A stretch of 64,000 nucleotides of DNA, taken from the NCBI GenBank assembly GCA_037447655.1, contig JBBHKE010002497.1:86828-150827 (forward strand), written 5' to 3'. Position 1 is the first letter of the stretch. The number at the start of each line of letters is the position of its first letter. Positions 20,701 to 33,700 of this stretch are shown here, piece by piece. Made by a program: the position numbers and the translations under genes. The notes under the pieces were generated by a model. It was not told where the DNA came from and made no database searches. It saw nothing but the letters and a program-made list of their open reading frames with translations. The DNA is from Zygnema cylindricum (lineage: Eukaryota; Streptophyta; Zygnematophyceae; Zygnematales; Zygnemataceae).

Positions 20701-23447
20701 CAAACAAGAGTACACTGTTCTCAACAGACTGACAAAACTGGGATTGCTCAACTGGGGAGATCCTTGCATTCAAAGTAAGCAACGATATTATGCATAAAAA
20801 TTAAATTGTATCATCGTCTTTCACCGTATTTTCCTCTGTCACTGTATTTCCCCCCCACATTCTTTTGGTGGCTGATGGCTTCGCCCTCTCTCTTCAACTC
20901 ATTGATTTACCCTGTCTCAGCGTTATCAACCTTCTTTCCCTCATAATCTCTCATAAAATATTTTTTCGTCTCTTAAATCAGCTTTACTTCGCGCACACGT
21001 GTCCGATTTCCCTATGGGCACTGACTTTGGGAATGTGAGGATCTCACCTTTCCATCGCAACCGTCAGATTAATTATTCGACACGTGTGTAAGGAGAAAAG
21101 TTGATTTAAGTGGCGAAAAAGCATTGACGCTTATAGCGATACACAGTGAATTCACCTAGGTGAAAGTACTTACGAATTTATTTTTTCCCTTATCTTAAAT
21201 TGGCTACGACATATATGCCGTGGCTTACATGTTTTCTGTTTCAACATATAGCTCTATACAGCCTCCAAGAGTTACTGGATTTGGTTTTTGATGCTTTCAA
21301 AAGCTTGTGTGCAAGAAATCATAATCCTTATGTTTTTTCTTTAATGTGTTCGCCCTGTTCCCATGCTCAGCTTTTCCTTCAACAAATAATATATGTTATC
21401 TCCTAATAGAATTCTGCTCCTAAATGTCTTTGCCGCTGCTTCATTTGGTTTGGTTGATTAGGTTTTTAAACGAGACCCAATTGCAACTTTTGGGAGTGAA
21501 GCCTACCAATCTGTTTTTGTAGCTCAAGGCTTCATGTCAAACAGTGTATACAATGAGGAACCGTACAGTTTAGAACTCCATGAAAATCTACTGACATATT
21601 AGTGGCATGCTGAGAACATTTGTATTGAATTTGTCAGCCTTGAAATTGATTCTACAAGGCAGTTACTGAATTGCAGTTTGCTGAATTGAAATGAACCGAA
21701 CTGGTTCCTAAAAGGTTTAAACTGACTGAGAAAAACTGAACGGGCAAGATACTGCAGTTTTACAGTTCGGCCTGACTGAGAAACCGGGCTTACTGTTGTT
21801 TTTCCAAAACATTTGCTTGACATTGTCTCCAAAGCCTACTTATAAGGCTTATCAGGAGTTGTTTTTTATTTCTCAGAGCCCCACATTTGGACCCTCGCCA
21901 TTTTTTCTCACCAAAATTTTATACTCGTGGTCTTACGTGGCCACTAGCAATCTGGTATATATGGTTGTGTCCAAAAAAACGTTAATTATGGTGTTGTCTG
22001 ATGATAAGTCGAATGCATCACCCATAGCCAATCAGTGCCATTTTACCTACATACCCATGAAAACAATGCCGTACCAAACAGGGCTATTCTAGCACATTGA
22101 TTCCACGCATTAATTGCTTAGGCTGAGCACTGTAAAAAATTGAATGTACATTTTCTTCAAACTGACAAGTCCGTATCAGTGAAAATAATTGCACAAATTT
22201 GTTTCCAGACAAGATATAAACCTGGAACTTGTACATTTAGTTGTTTGTGATATATCGATATGACAATGTTTTGTGGATTACACTGTTATCAAACCATCAA
22301 TCGGCAATCGATTATCAGGAACCCCACAGCTCTTGTCAGTCAGCCAAACCACCCCAGTTTTGAAAATGACTGGGTACTCTATTTTTTCCAGTCTTCTTCT
22401 GAGTTCTTGTTGCAATTCTTTTTGACCTTCTCTTATTGCCTTGACTTTTTTGTTTATGCAGTTTGCCACAACAGACGAACGAAGTGTGCAACGTGTCTTG
22501 CACGAAACAGGTATCAAGTATTAGAAACAACCTCCCCTCCCATAAAATGCCCTTCTTGTAGCTTTGCGAGAGAAGGTTGCAAAAGAAATCGCCATTGGGC
22601 TTTTCGGACGATTCGAGCCTGGCCACGTGTTCGTCTACAGAACTCGTCATCAGATATAGCCTCAGAGGCAGATGGGGGAGATGATGGTCAATCAGACTCA
22701 ACAGATATTGATGGTTTACCAGAGGCATTGGTTGTTTCTGGAAATAATTCCACGGAAGATGCCAAAGCTGAGGGAGACACACAGGCTGGGGGAGATGGGG
22801 AAGATGAAACAGTGGAACCAGTGGAGACAGTGGAAGGAAAGCTCAAAGGAGAGGGAGAGACTGAAGATGGAGTAGGTGTGGACGATGAAGGTGTTGAAGG
22901 AAAGGCCAAAGGAGAGGGAGAGTCGGAGGATGGAGCAAGTGGAGAAGATGAAGCGGTTGAGGAAAAAACGAAAGGAGAGGGAGAGACAGAGGATCCAGGA
23001 AGTGGAGAAGAAGATGCAACTGATGAGAAGACCAAAGAGACAGAGGATGGAGAAGGTGGGGAAGAGGAAACAACTGATGAGACGACCAAAGCAGAGGGAG
23101 AGACAGAAGGGGGAGGAGATGGGGAAGAGGATGCATCTGAAGTAAAAGCCAAAGCAGATGGGGAGACAGACGATGGAGGAAATGGGAATGAGGAAACAAC
23201 TGATGAAAAGACCAAAGAAGAGGGAGAGACAGAGGATGGAGGAGGTGGAGAAGAGGAAGCAATTGAAGAGAAAACCAAATCAGAGGGAGATGGAGAAGAG
23301 GAAACAACTGATGAAAAGACAAAAACGGAGGGGGAGACAGAGGATGGAGGAAGTGCGGATGACGAAACAAGTGAGGAAAAGACTTCTGGCTCAGAAGAGG
23401 ATTCTAATTCAGGAGATGGAGGAACAGATTCTGATGTGGCACAATAG
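17775..23447 (+). CDS. Sialyltransferase-like glycosyltransferase (GT29) with EGF-like domain and acidic repeat tail
   Basis: Exons 17775-18398, 18857-19076, 19433-19863, 20630-20774 and 22462-23447 join in frame to 801 residues. A type II anchor (66-87) suggests the Golgi. An EGF-like module follows (178-207, CSPLCGRHGWGKC...CLCP). Sialylmotif L is at about 293-342 (GRCAIVGSSG, VMRFNSAP, VGNKTT), motif S at 402-425 (GIFIALQRC, VNLYGFH) and motif III at YHYF 434-437. Family members transfer sialic acid or related sugars. Where motif VS normally has His-x4-Glu, I read Asn447-x4-Glu452. The last exon adds a Cys-rich stretch and about ten repeats like EGETEDGGSGEEE; its phase fits, but the 1.7-kb intron before it leaves room for another terminal exon. 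A start at 17916 is possible. AATAAA lies at 23658. Confidence 0.8.
21040..21145. repeat. Short dispersed repeat D, copy 1 (in the GT29 intron)
   Basis: CCATCGCAACCGTCA, GGAGAAAA and AGCGATAC occur in this order here and again at 24985-25100 with similar spacing. The copies are diverged. Function unknown. Confidence 0.5.
22745..23430 (+). repeat. Coding minisatellite, about 57-bp units, acidic
   Basis: Around ten imperfect units encode variants of KxEGETEDGGxGEEEATDEKT within the last exon of the GT29 gene. Glu, Asp, Gly, Thr and Lys make up nearly the whole stretch. Unit length varies and one unit is shortened near 23030, which is typical of unequal exchange. Confidence 0.85.
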
Positions 23448-25200
23448 ATGGGGAGACAGAAATAAGAGAGGAAGAAGAGAGAAGGATACGCAAGATCTAT
23501 GAGAGAGGAGGAAAAGGAAGTTGTTATTGAGTATGGAGATAGACGCAGCAATGGTGGATGGATGCCGATTAGAGTTGACGACAATGAGACATGCGAGAAA
23601 TTGGTCTGATTTTTCTCCGCGTGAAAAAGAATGCTATTAAGCGCTCAACGAAGGAAAAATAAACAAGGAAGTTAAGAAGTGGTCGCTGCAGACCGAGATT
23701 AAACCGAGTGATGTATATTGCGTCTTTTATGCACGTTTACTATTTCCCTTGGGGCAATCCCTGAGTTTGTGGCTAAAGGAGATGGAGTTGTTGTAACAGA
23801 AGAAAAACGATGTCTTTCACCGTCTACATTTTGCGAAATTTTTGGGAACTTGGTTTTTATTTGAAATTTTTGTAGGACTTCATGGCTATCTTAAGGAACT
23901 ATATTTTTCTGTTTGGAGAGGGCTGTGTTATATTGAAAGTATAGTTTACTTAAGCTGTCCAAGAAGGATCTTATGTGGGACCAGCAGACTGGCTTCACTT
24001 ATGATTTTCAGTATATATTCCATCTATTGAGAATAGGCGAGTTTTAAAGCTAATTTGCTTTGTCGATTATTAGGTGATCAGGTTTTTAGGATAATTTTTC
24101 CCAGTGGCAGATATCCCACATTGGATACTCCTTTAATTTCAGTCAGATTTAGCATTTTCAGGGTGCTTAATTTGTCAACCTTCAGTGTACACCTTTCCTA
24201 TTCCTCTCCTAATTTTTTTTTCTTTTTTTGTTTGTAAATAGTCAATGGTTGTACACCATAGGATGCCAGTTTGCCCATATTGGCTGTAACAAACTATTGT
24301 CTACAACTGTGTGTGAAATAGTAAAGGTATGTATTGTTGTTTGATGGTTATCGAAGGTTTAGTATGGAGTTTGAGATTGAGATGGTTGGAGTGGCTGATT
24401 TATCCACTTACCTGTATGTTTTCGACATCTCCTTTTTCAATAAGTAATCTTGACGTTCTCTTAGTTTATAGTTCGGAATGGAGGTGGTGGATTAATTAGA
24501 CATTTATGCTTGTTTAATATTTTGAAAAATGTGCAGTTAACAAAATAAGTGAAAACTTATGGTTGCTATTCCACACAATGCTGGTACTATATCTTCCTAC
24601 ATAACCAGTTAACAACATTAGCATGAGAACAGTTTCTCCTTTGAAACAAAAGCTTTTCTGGTACTGACTACTGTACAGTTTATTCATGTAGTTAACGACT
24701 TACCGGCCTATTTGGGGCGGTTCTAGTCCCGACTGTACACGAGTTCTACATTTTGACTGACAACAACGACTCCACCTTAAATTGTAACGCGGCACCTAAA
24801 ATAGTTAGACCAGCTTTTACTCCCTGCCATTTTTCAGGTGGAGACCGCCAATTTGGAGGTAAGAACTAAGGGAAAGTTTCCATGAAACATATTTCGATGT
24901 GTTTACGGTGTCGAGACCCTGAAAGTTAAGCGTCTCGCCGGAAAAGCTAAGCGTTTTTAAGAAGAATCCCTAAGAATTGAACAACCTAACATCTCCATCG
25001 CAACCGTCAAAAGTGATCCAGCTTGTGTGCACGGAGAAAAATGGTTTTAAAGGCCGATAAAATATTAACGCTATTAGCGATACGCCGTGTACTGCACAGT
25101 ACTGTACTTGCGACGTAGAAACTAACTGCATAGAGCTACAATTCTACTTATGTTTTTCCAGATTTCCCGGCTAACTGTGACTGGGACTTACATGGATCTC
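23448..25200. other. Intergenic region between GT29 and QCR6
   Basis: This holds the 3' untranslated part of the GT29 gene (AATAAA at 23658) and then about 1.5 kb with no supported exon. Repeat D copy 2 lies at 24985-25100. The promoter of QCR6 must lie toward the right end. Confidence 0.5.
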
Positions 25201-25336
25201 GGAGCTAAACTTCTTTGCCATTTCTCTCATTTTACAGCGTTTTGATTCTTCTGCGGACTTCTCTCAGCTGAAACCACCTCTTTCTCTCAATTCAGTTTGG
25301 TTCAACAGGTGCTTATTTCCCTGTGATCTAAACATC

Positions 25337-27052
25337 ATGTAAGTAACTTTCTGCTATTTAAAAAATATAGAAGCAACTATCTGTTTCTTGGGATGTACGC
25401 ATCCAGTTAGTTTTTTTTCTTTGTATGTGTAATATTTAGCTCCAAAAGTTAAGGCAATTTGAGGTATGTTTGGTTATTGGTTTACAGAATATAAACAAAC
25501 TGAAAACTGATCATCTGGATCATGGAACTGTTGCAGGGCTGATGAGGAGCCAGTTGATCCTAAACCAGAAATTGAAGGATCTTGCAAACCGAAATGTGTT
25601 AAGCAATGGTTGGCTTATGAGGTCAGATTTTTGTCTTTAGTCCTCTTTATTTCTTTGCCGTTGTTTGAAATGTTGCAGGAGAATGTGAAACATTCAGTTT
25701 TTAACATCAACTGTGATTTTTTTTTTCTGAAGTTTTCATTTTTTCCGAATATTTTATGAACTTTTTGTCTCTAATGGGACAAAAGAATGCTCGGCTGAGT
25801 TAGACAACTGCTGAGAGAATCAAAGATACGATTTCATATGTTTTCCTGAGTTTTTAGGGTTTAGTATAATCTGCATATCTGTGATTATTGGTTTTCTCTT
25901 CTTTTTGGATAGAGAAAATCTGAAGAAAATGTGATTGCAATTGCAATGGGTACTTGGAATGGTGTATTCCTCACCTTTTTTCTCCTGAAGAACAAAAATG
26001 AAGCTGGCAGACAGGACATTGTTTATCATTTTGGATGAGTGGTTGACGGGGTAAAGATTATACAAAATAATAAATATCACGTGGAAATATGGAAACAAAC
26101 CGTCTGTAAAATATCAGAAATGCATAGGTGGTTTATCACGACTATTTTTAATTTGTTATGATGACTCTTTTTGAATCTTCGAGTCACTTATGTCAAAACC
26201 GCTTGATAATGAGCCCATTCTCTTTGGTATAGTTTTCTCATTATTAAAAATGTTGATAGTGTTATTAAATATAATTTGACAACCTTGTCTTTGATCCTTG
26301 TCCTGCCTGCCAGTTTTAAACATTTTAAGTGTAGGGATTATTGCATTGTTAATTTATGTTTCAGGTTGCTTGGAGTTTTGATTTGTAATTCTTACTTGCT
26401 TTCGACTTTTGTCTGCTCTCAACTCTAAATCACTTATTGACTTTTCACTCCGTTTTAAACTTTCTAACAGGCTTGTAAAAAGCGAATTGAGGACGATGAG
26501 ACTGGCGAGAAGCACTGTACAGGACAGTACTTTGACTACTGGGGCTGCATTGACAAATGTGTGAGTAATTGAACTAGAGAGTTTCGTACATTATTTCACC
26601 GTTCATTATTTCTGAACTGCCGTTAGTCTCTGTTCACTTTCTCCAATGTGAAAAAGTATCACTGGTATGTGCTTTTTGGTATGTGTTTTCCTGCATTCTA
26701 TCATGGATGGACGAAAGCTGCTTTCTTCCCCTTTCAGAGCACATTTTCTTGCTGGAAAGATCAAAAAGCTTTGTTTCTGGATTTTTCCAAGAATCAAGTA
26801 TATCATTTTTGAATGTGGCAATTATAAAAATTCAAGTATCAGGAATGTGGTGTTAAGGACAAGTGCCCAAAGAAGTTTCTCTGAGCGGAAGACTGGCCAA
26901 TTTCATTCTCTATTCTGCAGTTGTTCAGTCCTTTCTCTTATTTTTGTAAGTTTGTGATGTTGTAGTTAGGTCAAATGTCCCTGACCTAACTTTTTTTTTG
27001 TTTTTTTTTACATCTGCAGGCTGCTGAGAAGATATTTGCAAAATTGAAGTAG
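25337..27052 (+). CDS. QCR6: Cytochrome b-c1 complex subunit 6 (hinge protein)
   Basis: Coding exons are 25337-25338 (only AT), 25537-25621, 26471-26560 and 27020-27052, giving 69 residues. The start codon is split AT|G by the first intron (GTAAGT...GCAG). The protein starts MADEEPVDPKPEIEGSCKPK and carries the conserved four-cysteine pattern of the hinge protein (Cys17, Cys21, then CTGQYFDYWGCIDKC), ending AAEKIFAKLK. The subunit sits on the intermembrane-space side of mitochondrial complex III and helps cytochrome c1 meet cytochrome c. Length and sequence match plant QCR6, which lacks the long acidic N-terminus of animal and fungal forms. The upstream 5' untranslated exon ends at 25336; its beginning is not resolved. 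Confidence 0.92.
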
Positions 27053-30000
27053 TCCCGTGGAGCTAGGCATACTATTGGGTTTATAATTGTTTGAGGTCAC
27101 TTTGCACGTGATGCTCCAAACTTTCTTGAGTAGTTGAAGAGTTTGATGGGATTTCAGATGATATTCTTGCCTACAAGGCTCGGTTTATGTTGGTCTTCAG
27201 TTTCAATTTCAGTTTCACCCAATCTTGTCGTTATAGTGGAACATCCCTTCTCTAGGGCTCTACTGGAACCACTTTTTGCTCCTATCTAGTCTCTTCAGCA
27301 ACCATTTGGCTTAAACCCTGATTAGGCCTCTGCTCCAGTCAAGCTCCTTCCTTTCGTCTTTTCTTCCTTTATTCCTTTCTTTTTTTGTGTTACGTGGATA
27401 GAGGGCTGACGATTCAGCGTTATCACCACTTGGTCAATTGTGCCGGTGTAAGTGTATCATGTTTCTCTATGGTAGTTAGCTCGTCTCGCACTCACTATTT
27501 CAATGATTTATCTTTCCAATATGGCGCAACTTAAGTTTGTTGATTGGTCATTCAAAGCTGGGATAGGTCCGTGTCCTTCTGTCTCACTACTTGTTTGATG
27601 ACTATTTTTGAAGAGGAGAGAATCGAAACGAGTGGAGATTTAGTAGATTATGTAGAACTCCATCAAAAGGTTGGAGTCATTCGTACTTTTGCCCTTTTTC
27701 TCACTGTTCTGTTGCTGCATATGTGAAATCGTAGTTTAAATGTGCGAAAGCAATGGCAAATGCTAAATCTGATGACATCGTAGTATACATGAAATAATAT
27801 GGCGTTTGCGGTTACAGTAATATATGCATATAATAGGAGGAACATATATTGCTACCTATTGTTTTACACGTTTGATCCATGGTGAAGTAGCACGCAAGAA
27901 TTAAATAAATGACAATCAAGCTCTCACTGATGCTAGATTGCTTGGAGAGACATTGCTGACAATAGCTCCTCTGTACTTGACTTGTTCTTAGACTTGTTTT
28001 TTAGTATTTCCGACTTTTATTGACAGAGGTGGGACTGTGCATTCTTGGCAAGCTTCAGAGGCAGTCCCACACACAATGAATCGCTTTTAGGGTTAAGAAA
28101 CTACTAATTTGGGGTTAATATTAGTATGTAATTCCAATTCAGTTCCAAATAGGCGTTTGGTTTTGGGCCGTTCAAAGGATTAACCTTGAAAAAAATCACT
28201 TATGACGTTCTTCACGCTAATTTGTGGTCAGTGATCAAGGAAAACCTGCACCAGATGTTATCCACCACTCACGATGTACTATAGGCTAAGGTCATCAATA
28301 ACAACAACAATAGGGTGCTTGTTTCTGTCTGCCCTTGATTACTGCTATTTAGTAAGCTGTTGAAAGTCGTTCACATGGTTTGGACTATCGTAAAAATTAA
28401 AGACGCGCAATGTCTTTTCTGAAGTTAAGAGCGTAATGGTGTAGCTTTCTTTCACGGGGCAACAAGGTACAATTGTAAATGACAATGGTGACTGTTATAT
28501 GTGACTAATAATTAGTTATATCTGTTGGGGCTTGGGACAGGAGTGAGTTGGGCATCATAGTCTTGTCTCTTTTGATGTAATGTTTTCATGTATTCATTCC
28601 ACTACGGACAAAATGAGCTCTAGACACTACGGGACAGAGCACAACATAGGAAGTGGACAACGGTGCCCAGATAGCGTCAGAGAATGGTCGATGCATGGTT
28701 GTGTTCAGTTAATAACCGCTTTTCATTGATACACACAATACACTGACTTTATTAAAAGGCGCAATGGTAAACCATCATTTCATTAATATGTTTCAGGTAG
28801 TCCAATAATAATGATCGCTTCTCTATGATCGCTTCTCTCTGGTAGTACAGTGCTGACAATCAAAGTGTAGCAATCAAATTGAAGCGTCTAATTATCAATT
28901 TTTGGTAGCACTCTGAAGGGGAGTGAGGAGTGAAATTGCAGCAATATATCGCTACCGAGAGTATTGATATTCCTTGATTTTGCCTTAGGCCAGGTTCCGG
29001 TTGTTGTTCTTAAGGCTTTTCTGTTAGAGCCTAGGTCTTTCTTTTAAACTACTGTTGTCTATCCCAGTTGTAAAATGGAAAAAAGTATAAGATGACAAAT
29101 GATCATATGACGCCTCAGGTCAACAAATAAACATGTACCCCATTTGGAGAGAGAAAATGAATTAAATTTGTATGATGAGACCATGTGCCCATCAACAGTA
29201 TTGTAACCGATTTTACTTAAAAAACACGATAGTAAACCATTTGAGAACCATCCAAGTACAGGAAAAACAAAAAACAAAAGGAAAAAACGAAAATGAAAAA
29301 CGGAAGGTGGATGGAAGCAAACTAAGGTTAGCTACGTAAGAGAATGAGCTTTTTAACGAAGGAAAATTTATGTACAAGTTAGTTTTAAAATGCACGAGTC
29401 CCTAAACTGAACCATTATGCTCTTTGTTCTAATGGGAAAATAATCGGTATGTGAGGACTGACAACGCTGACCTTACTAGAAAAAAAAATAAGCATAAGTC
29501 AATTAAAAAGGGGCGACGTAAAACCATGTTCGGTGTTGAGGATGGTTTGATAAACCATCCGAGCCCATGATAGGAATACGAGGCAAATTGAAAGTGACAA
29601 GTATCTCACAAGATCAAACAGCAATGGACCAATGGTCTGCGAAAATCAAATAGCAAACAAAATGAAGGGCAAGCTGAGGTCTGGTTTAGCGTCCAGCTTC
29701 ACTACACCGTAGTGTTGAGAGATATAGAGTGTTGTTTTTTTTTTTTTTAACTAGTACAATCTACAAAACTTTCATTAAAAAAGCGCGGACCAGAAAAAAA
29801 GTGGACGACAAAGGCAGAACTGAAAAACTAATTCCGGGATTGCTATAGTGTTATCAACACTAGGTCAAATGGTGTGGACGATTACGGACAATACGTTACA
29901 AAAAAAAACAATCAAGTATTACTAAAACTATTCATTGTAATTTTAACAGGAAAACTAAGTTCCTCCGAGGTCAACTTACAGTGTCATGCAATAAACGGTG

Positions 30001-30784
30001 GTGTTCACGTTTCTGTAAAGACGTGGTTTAAGGGAAATTACTCAATTTAATCTCAAAACTTGAAACTGTCTTTCGGACTTTTCCTCCAGGCGATTCTCTC
30101 CCGTTCGAGGGCAAGTCCAGTCCTCAAATCGCACAACAGCCACACGCCTTAAGATTAAATTAATACTAACCTTATAGTGTGGGTTCCCTCTACTATATGC
30201 GTATTATACTTGTAAACCCATAAAATACACGTATAGTACGCATCTAGAACATGCTCCTTTTTCATTTGTTTTCACACATTTGAACCACTCACCCATTAAC
30301 CTCCAGGTATCTTTTGCTTAATAAGCTTAAAGATTTTACACCCATTTCCTGAACCTTGGACCGTTAAACATCCCGTCAAACCATCCACGATGAAAAGTTG
30401 TATTTCCATTCCATAAAAAACTCGCTCTCAAGGAGAAAGGACCTCACAATACTTCCAATAGAAAAGTATCGTTATTTGTCGGATACATGTAGGGGACATT
30501 TAAAATCTCCTCGCGCAATTATTCCACAAAATGGTCATATAATTACCTCTACGAGGACAAACCTTTTATGAAAACCTATGAGCTGATTCCTAAAGATTCC
30601 GTAATCTGATAACTTTGAATTAGCTCCAAAGGAGAAACCTATCCCCGAGACAATATAGACTTCCTATGCTTTGCCAATCTCTCCCTATTGCATTGCATAA
30701 AACAAGCCACCTCATCTAATATTAATGGAAAAAAAAATCAATAATGTCCAATACATAATTTTAAACACAAATAACAAAAATGCT
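27053..30784. other. Intergenic region, 3.7 kb, between convergent QCR6 and SGT genes
   Basis: The two neighbouring genes converge here. An AATAAA at 27904 could serve QCR6, though about 850 bp from its stop. The remaining frames are short and AT-driven. I see no RNA gene, tandem array or recognisable transposon. Confidence 0.45.
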
Positions 30785-33700
30785 CTATGCGTGTATATCC
30801 TTTTGCGATTCTTCATTTGTGGCCATCGGTAATGTCACTCGAGGGAACCACGAGGATCTCACGGCTCTTCCCCAAACACTCGAAGACCGTCTCTTCGACC
30901 TCTCCGAGGCCCGACTCAAAAATCGAAAACCTTTCCGTGACAACAAAGCGTACAGAATGACAAAAGATAACAACGCCCATGGGAAAATAATCCACCATCT
31001 CGGATTGTCGGGCAACAAACTGTCGAGAACTTTGCTTTCGGAGTTGGAGTCCATATCTGCAACCGATTTCGTTCTCGTCTCTTGTTGAAGGGCATTATCA
31101 ATCAGAATTCTTTTAACTTCCTCCATCCGCTTCTTAACTTCATCATCAACTGTCTCCTTTACCTCAGGTTCCTTCACCTCCGGTTCTTTCACCTCGGGTT
31201 CCTTCACCTCAGGTTGTGTCTCAGCTACCTTCTCTCCCTCCTCCTTCTCATCTGGTTGTGTCTCCACCACAACCTTTTCTTCCACGACCACTTTTTGCTG
31301 ATCATCCACTACCTTCTCTAAGGCATTCATATTCCTACTTTTTTCTTTCTCCAACGTCACAAACAAACCTTTCTCTTCACCAACAAGTCCAACGTGTTCG
31401 ACAGTTTTAAAACCCTCTACAACTTCTCCTTGGTTCACCAATACCTTCTTTTCTGACTCCTCGTATGGAATTTCCGGACTCGCGAGTCCTAAATCCATTG
31501 TCCCGACATCGCGTTCGGCTTCTCCGGGACATCCCAGCTTTCGATGATATTCTTTAAGGGCACGATTTAGTACCGCCACACATTCAATACTAATGAGATC
31601 GCGACGTCTCGCTTCAGGATCCTGGCCCACTGGTAATAAAGAGGGATCAGGTGGATCCGGAAAATGGTGTCCACACTGATTAGCTAAGTCGAGTGTATGC
31701 CACTCTCCTTTGTTCCATTTCCACTCTAAAACAGCCATAGGAAGGCCATAATGAAGGACGCGGGGATCGACTTTGGGCATAGGCATATAGCCTGGGTAAA
31801 GCATCACGCTTTCTAGTCTTTTGTGACGAAGGCCAGCCTGTCAAAAAATGATAATCGGTACAGCAAGATGTGAGAAATTTTCCATTTTTAAAAGAGATTC
31901 TGTGACCAATTCCAAAAAGCAGATGGTTATGAACATGCAAAAATGTTTTGCAATCGAGGCACTTTGGCCAATAGGTCCATTCGCAGTACAGTAAGCACGA
32001 AAAAAAATCTTGCATGAATTGACATTTCATAAGGATACATCAAATTGAACAGGTTAGAAAGAAACAACCCTTTTTGAGATTATGATTTAAAAAATAATGG
32101 CGACCAGAAAAAAACATCACTCGACTTGCAATGTCCAAAACATGAAACTGAAACTGAAACTTTGGCTGTTGTCAACCAGTGCAGCGATAAGAACGATTTG
32201 CCAAAGAAAGGGAAGAAAGAGTATTTACTCATAAAAGGAAAGGCTACATTGACTTACATCAGATGCCCCAAAAGAATAACCATACATTTCACTGATCCAT
32301 CCTTGTCCATAAACGTCTCCAGTAATGTTGGTTGCATAATGTTCTTTGTCAGCTCGAACCTCCTCTGTTTTTGAGAGCCATAAAGGGGCAAACTTTCGAA
32401 GGTCGTCAATGTGCATAACAATAAAACCACCCACTTTGTCGCAAACTGTGGGGTCTTTCATGTGAAGTTGACCGAGAATGTTGTCGCAGCCAATAAGATA
32501 ACTGGGTCGCTCAACATTTCAAATAAATAGAGTCAAATAGTGGATAGCAAATCAAATGAGATATTGGCGGCGGGATAAGAGAACGAGGAGAAATAAATAC
32601 TTCAGAATTGTCTAGGAGTGTTTCACAGACCTTTCCATTCTCTCTTTCTCTACTCACATTAAGACTGAAATTTACAAATTACCCAAATAAATTATTCCAG
32701 CAACTGGCATCAGTAAAAACAATCAAGACTTTGAAATGATGAAAAACAGAAGGCAAAACGATAAAGGTTATGCCAATCAAACAGGAAAGCGGCAACTTTA
32801 ACAAGCAGTTTCCCAACAAAAAAAAAGGAGAAAAAGCTTACAATGAAGAAGCATGTGGTTACTCTAGAGTAACAAGTTTACATGCACGTCGATAAAAGAG
32901 AGGGACAGAAACAACTCACTCATAAGTAGCTGAAACTGGGCGACCCTTTTCTGCGCCGAGTTCCCACGGCAAAATCGGTCGTCTAAGAATCATATCAGCG
33001 TCTAAAATAACAACCCACTCCACCTCAGCGGCATCTGGACTGTTCTGAAGCCAGTGATTTACTCCTACCGGCTTGTTAATTGCAGGATACCTGCAGATAA
33101 AAAAAGGTTAAAAGATTAAAACATGTTGAAAATTATTGTAAAAATAAATATTGATAAAACAATAAAAAACGATAAAAACGATAATAAAAAGGACATGGGA
33201 CAAAAAGAAAAAAAAATGTAGAAGGAAACAACATTGAAGCAAACAAGCGGGATGCTTTAAACTCATTAGACTCAGAGGGTAATTACACGGGAGAAAACCC
33301 TCATGTCGAGGGTGAGCCATACAGTTTTTTGAGTAGCCGTATATATGATTACTCAAAAACTGTACGCGTTGTATGATATACTCTCAATATATAAACCTGT
33401 ATGATACGTTTCTCAGGTTTCCATTGCCTCAAAAAAATTATCTCTCATTGCAGGAGCCTCTTAGGCATTTAATTCAACCCAAGAATAAAAAATGCTTCAC
33501 CATTCCCCTCGATAATCTAATCTCTGAATGCAGGTGGACTGGTCCTTTTTTTCACTCCAGGAATGAAAAATAAAAAATGACTCACCATTCCCCTGTTCTA
33601 GGATGTCGACTCCAGGAAGGGACCACCATCGTAGGAGCCATATCTAAGCCACGATAGCTTTTTAGGTCTTCTGCAGTACAACTTAGTAGTCTCGTGACGA

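Noticed and set aside
21464-21601. Open stretch VFKRDPIATFGSEAYQSVFV after an acceptor-like TTGATTAG, as a GT29 terminal exon
   Set aside because: Exon 4 ends in phase 1, which would give an immediate stop here. It would only fit in phase 0. Kept as an alternative if transcripts show it.
22462-22661. Second frame reading FATTDERSVQRVLHETGIKY and, after two stops, ALREKVAKEIAIGLFGRFEP
   Set aside because: It looks protein-like but is broken by two stops, and the splice phase from exon 4 does not lead into it. The continuous 328-codon frame is preferred.
22688-23584. Large minus-strand Ser/Pro/Val-rich frame of 298 codons
   Set aside because: It is the mirror of the acidic coding repeat and has no support of its own.
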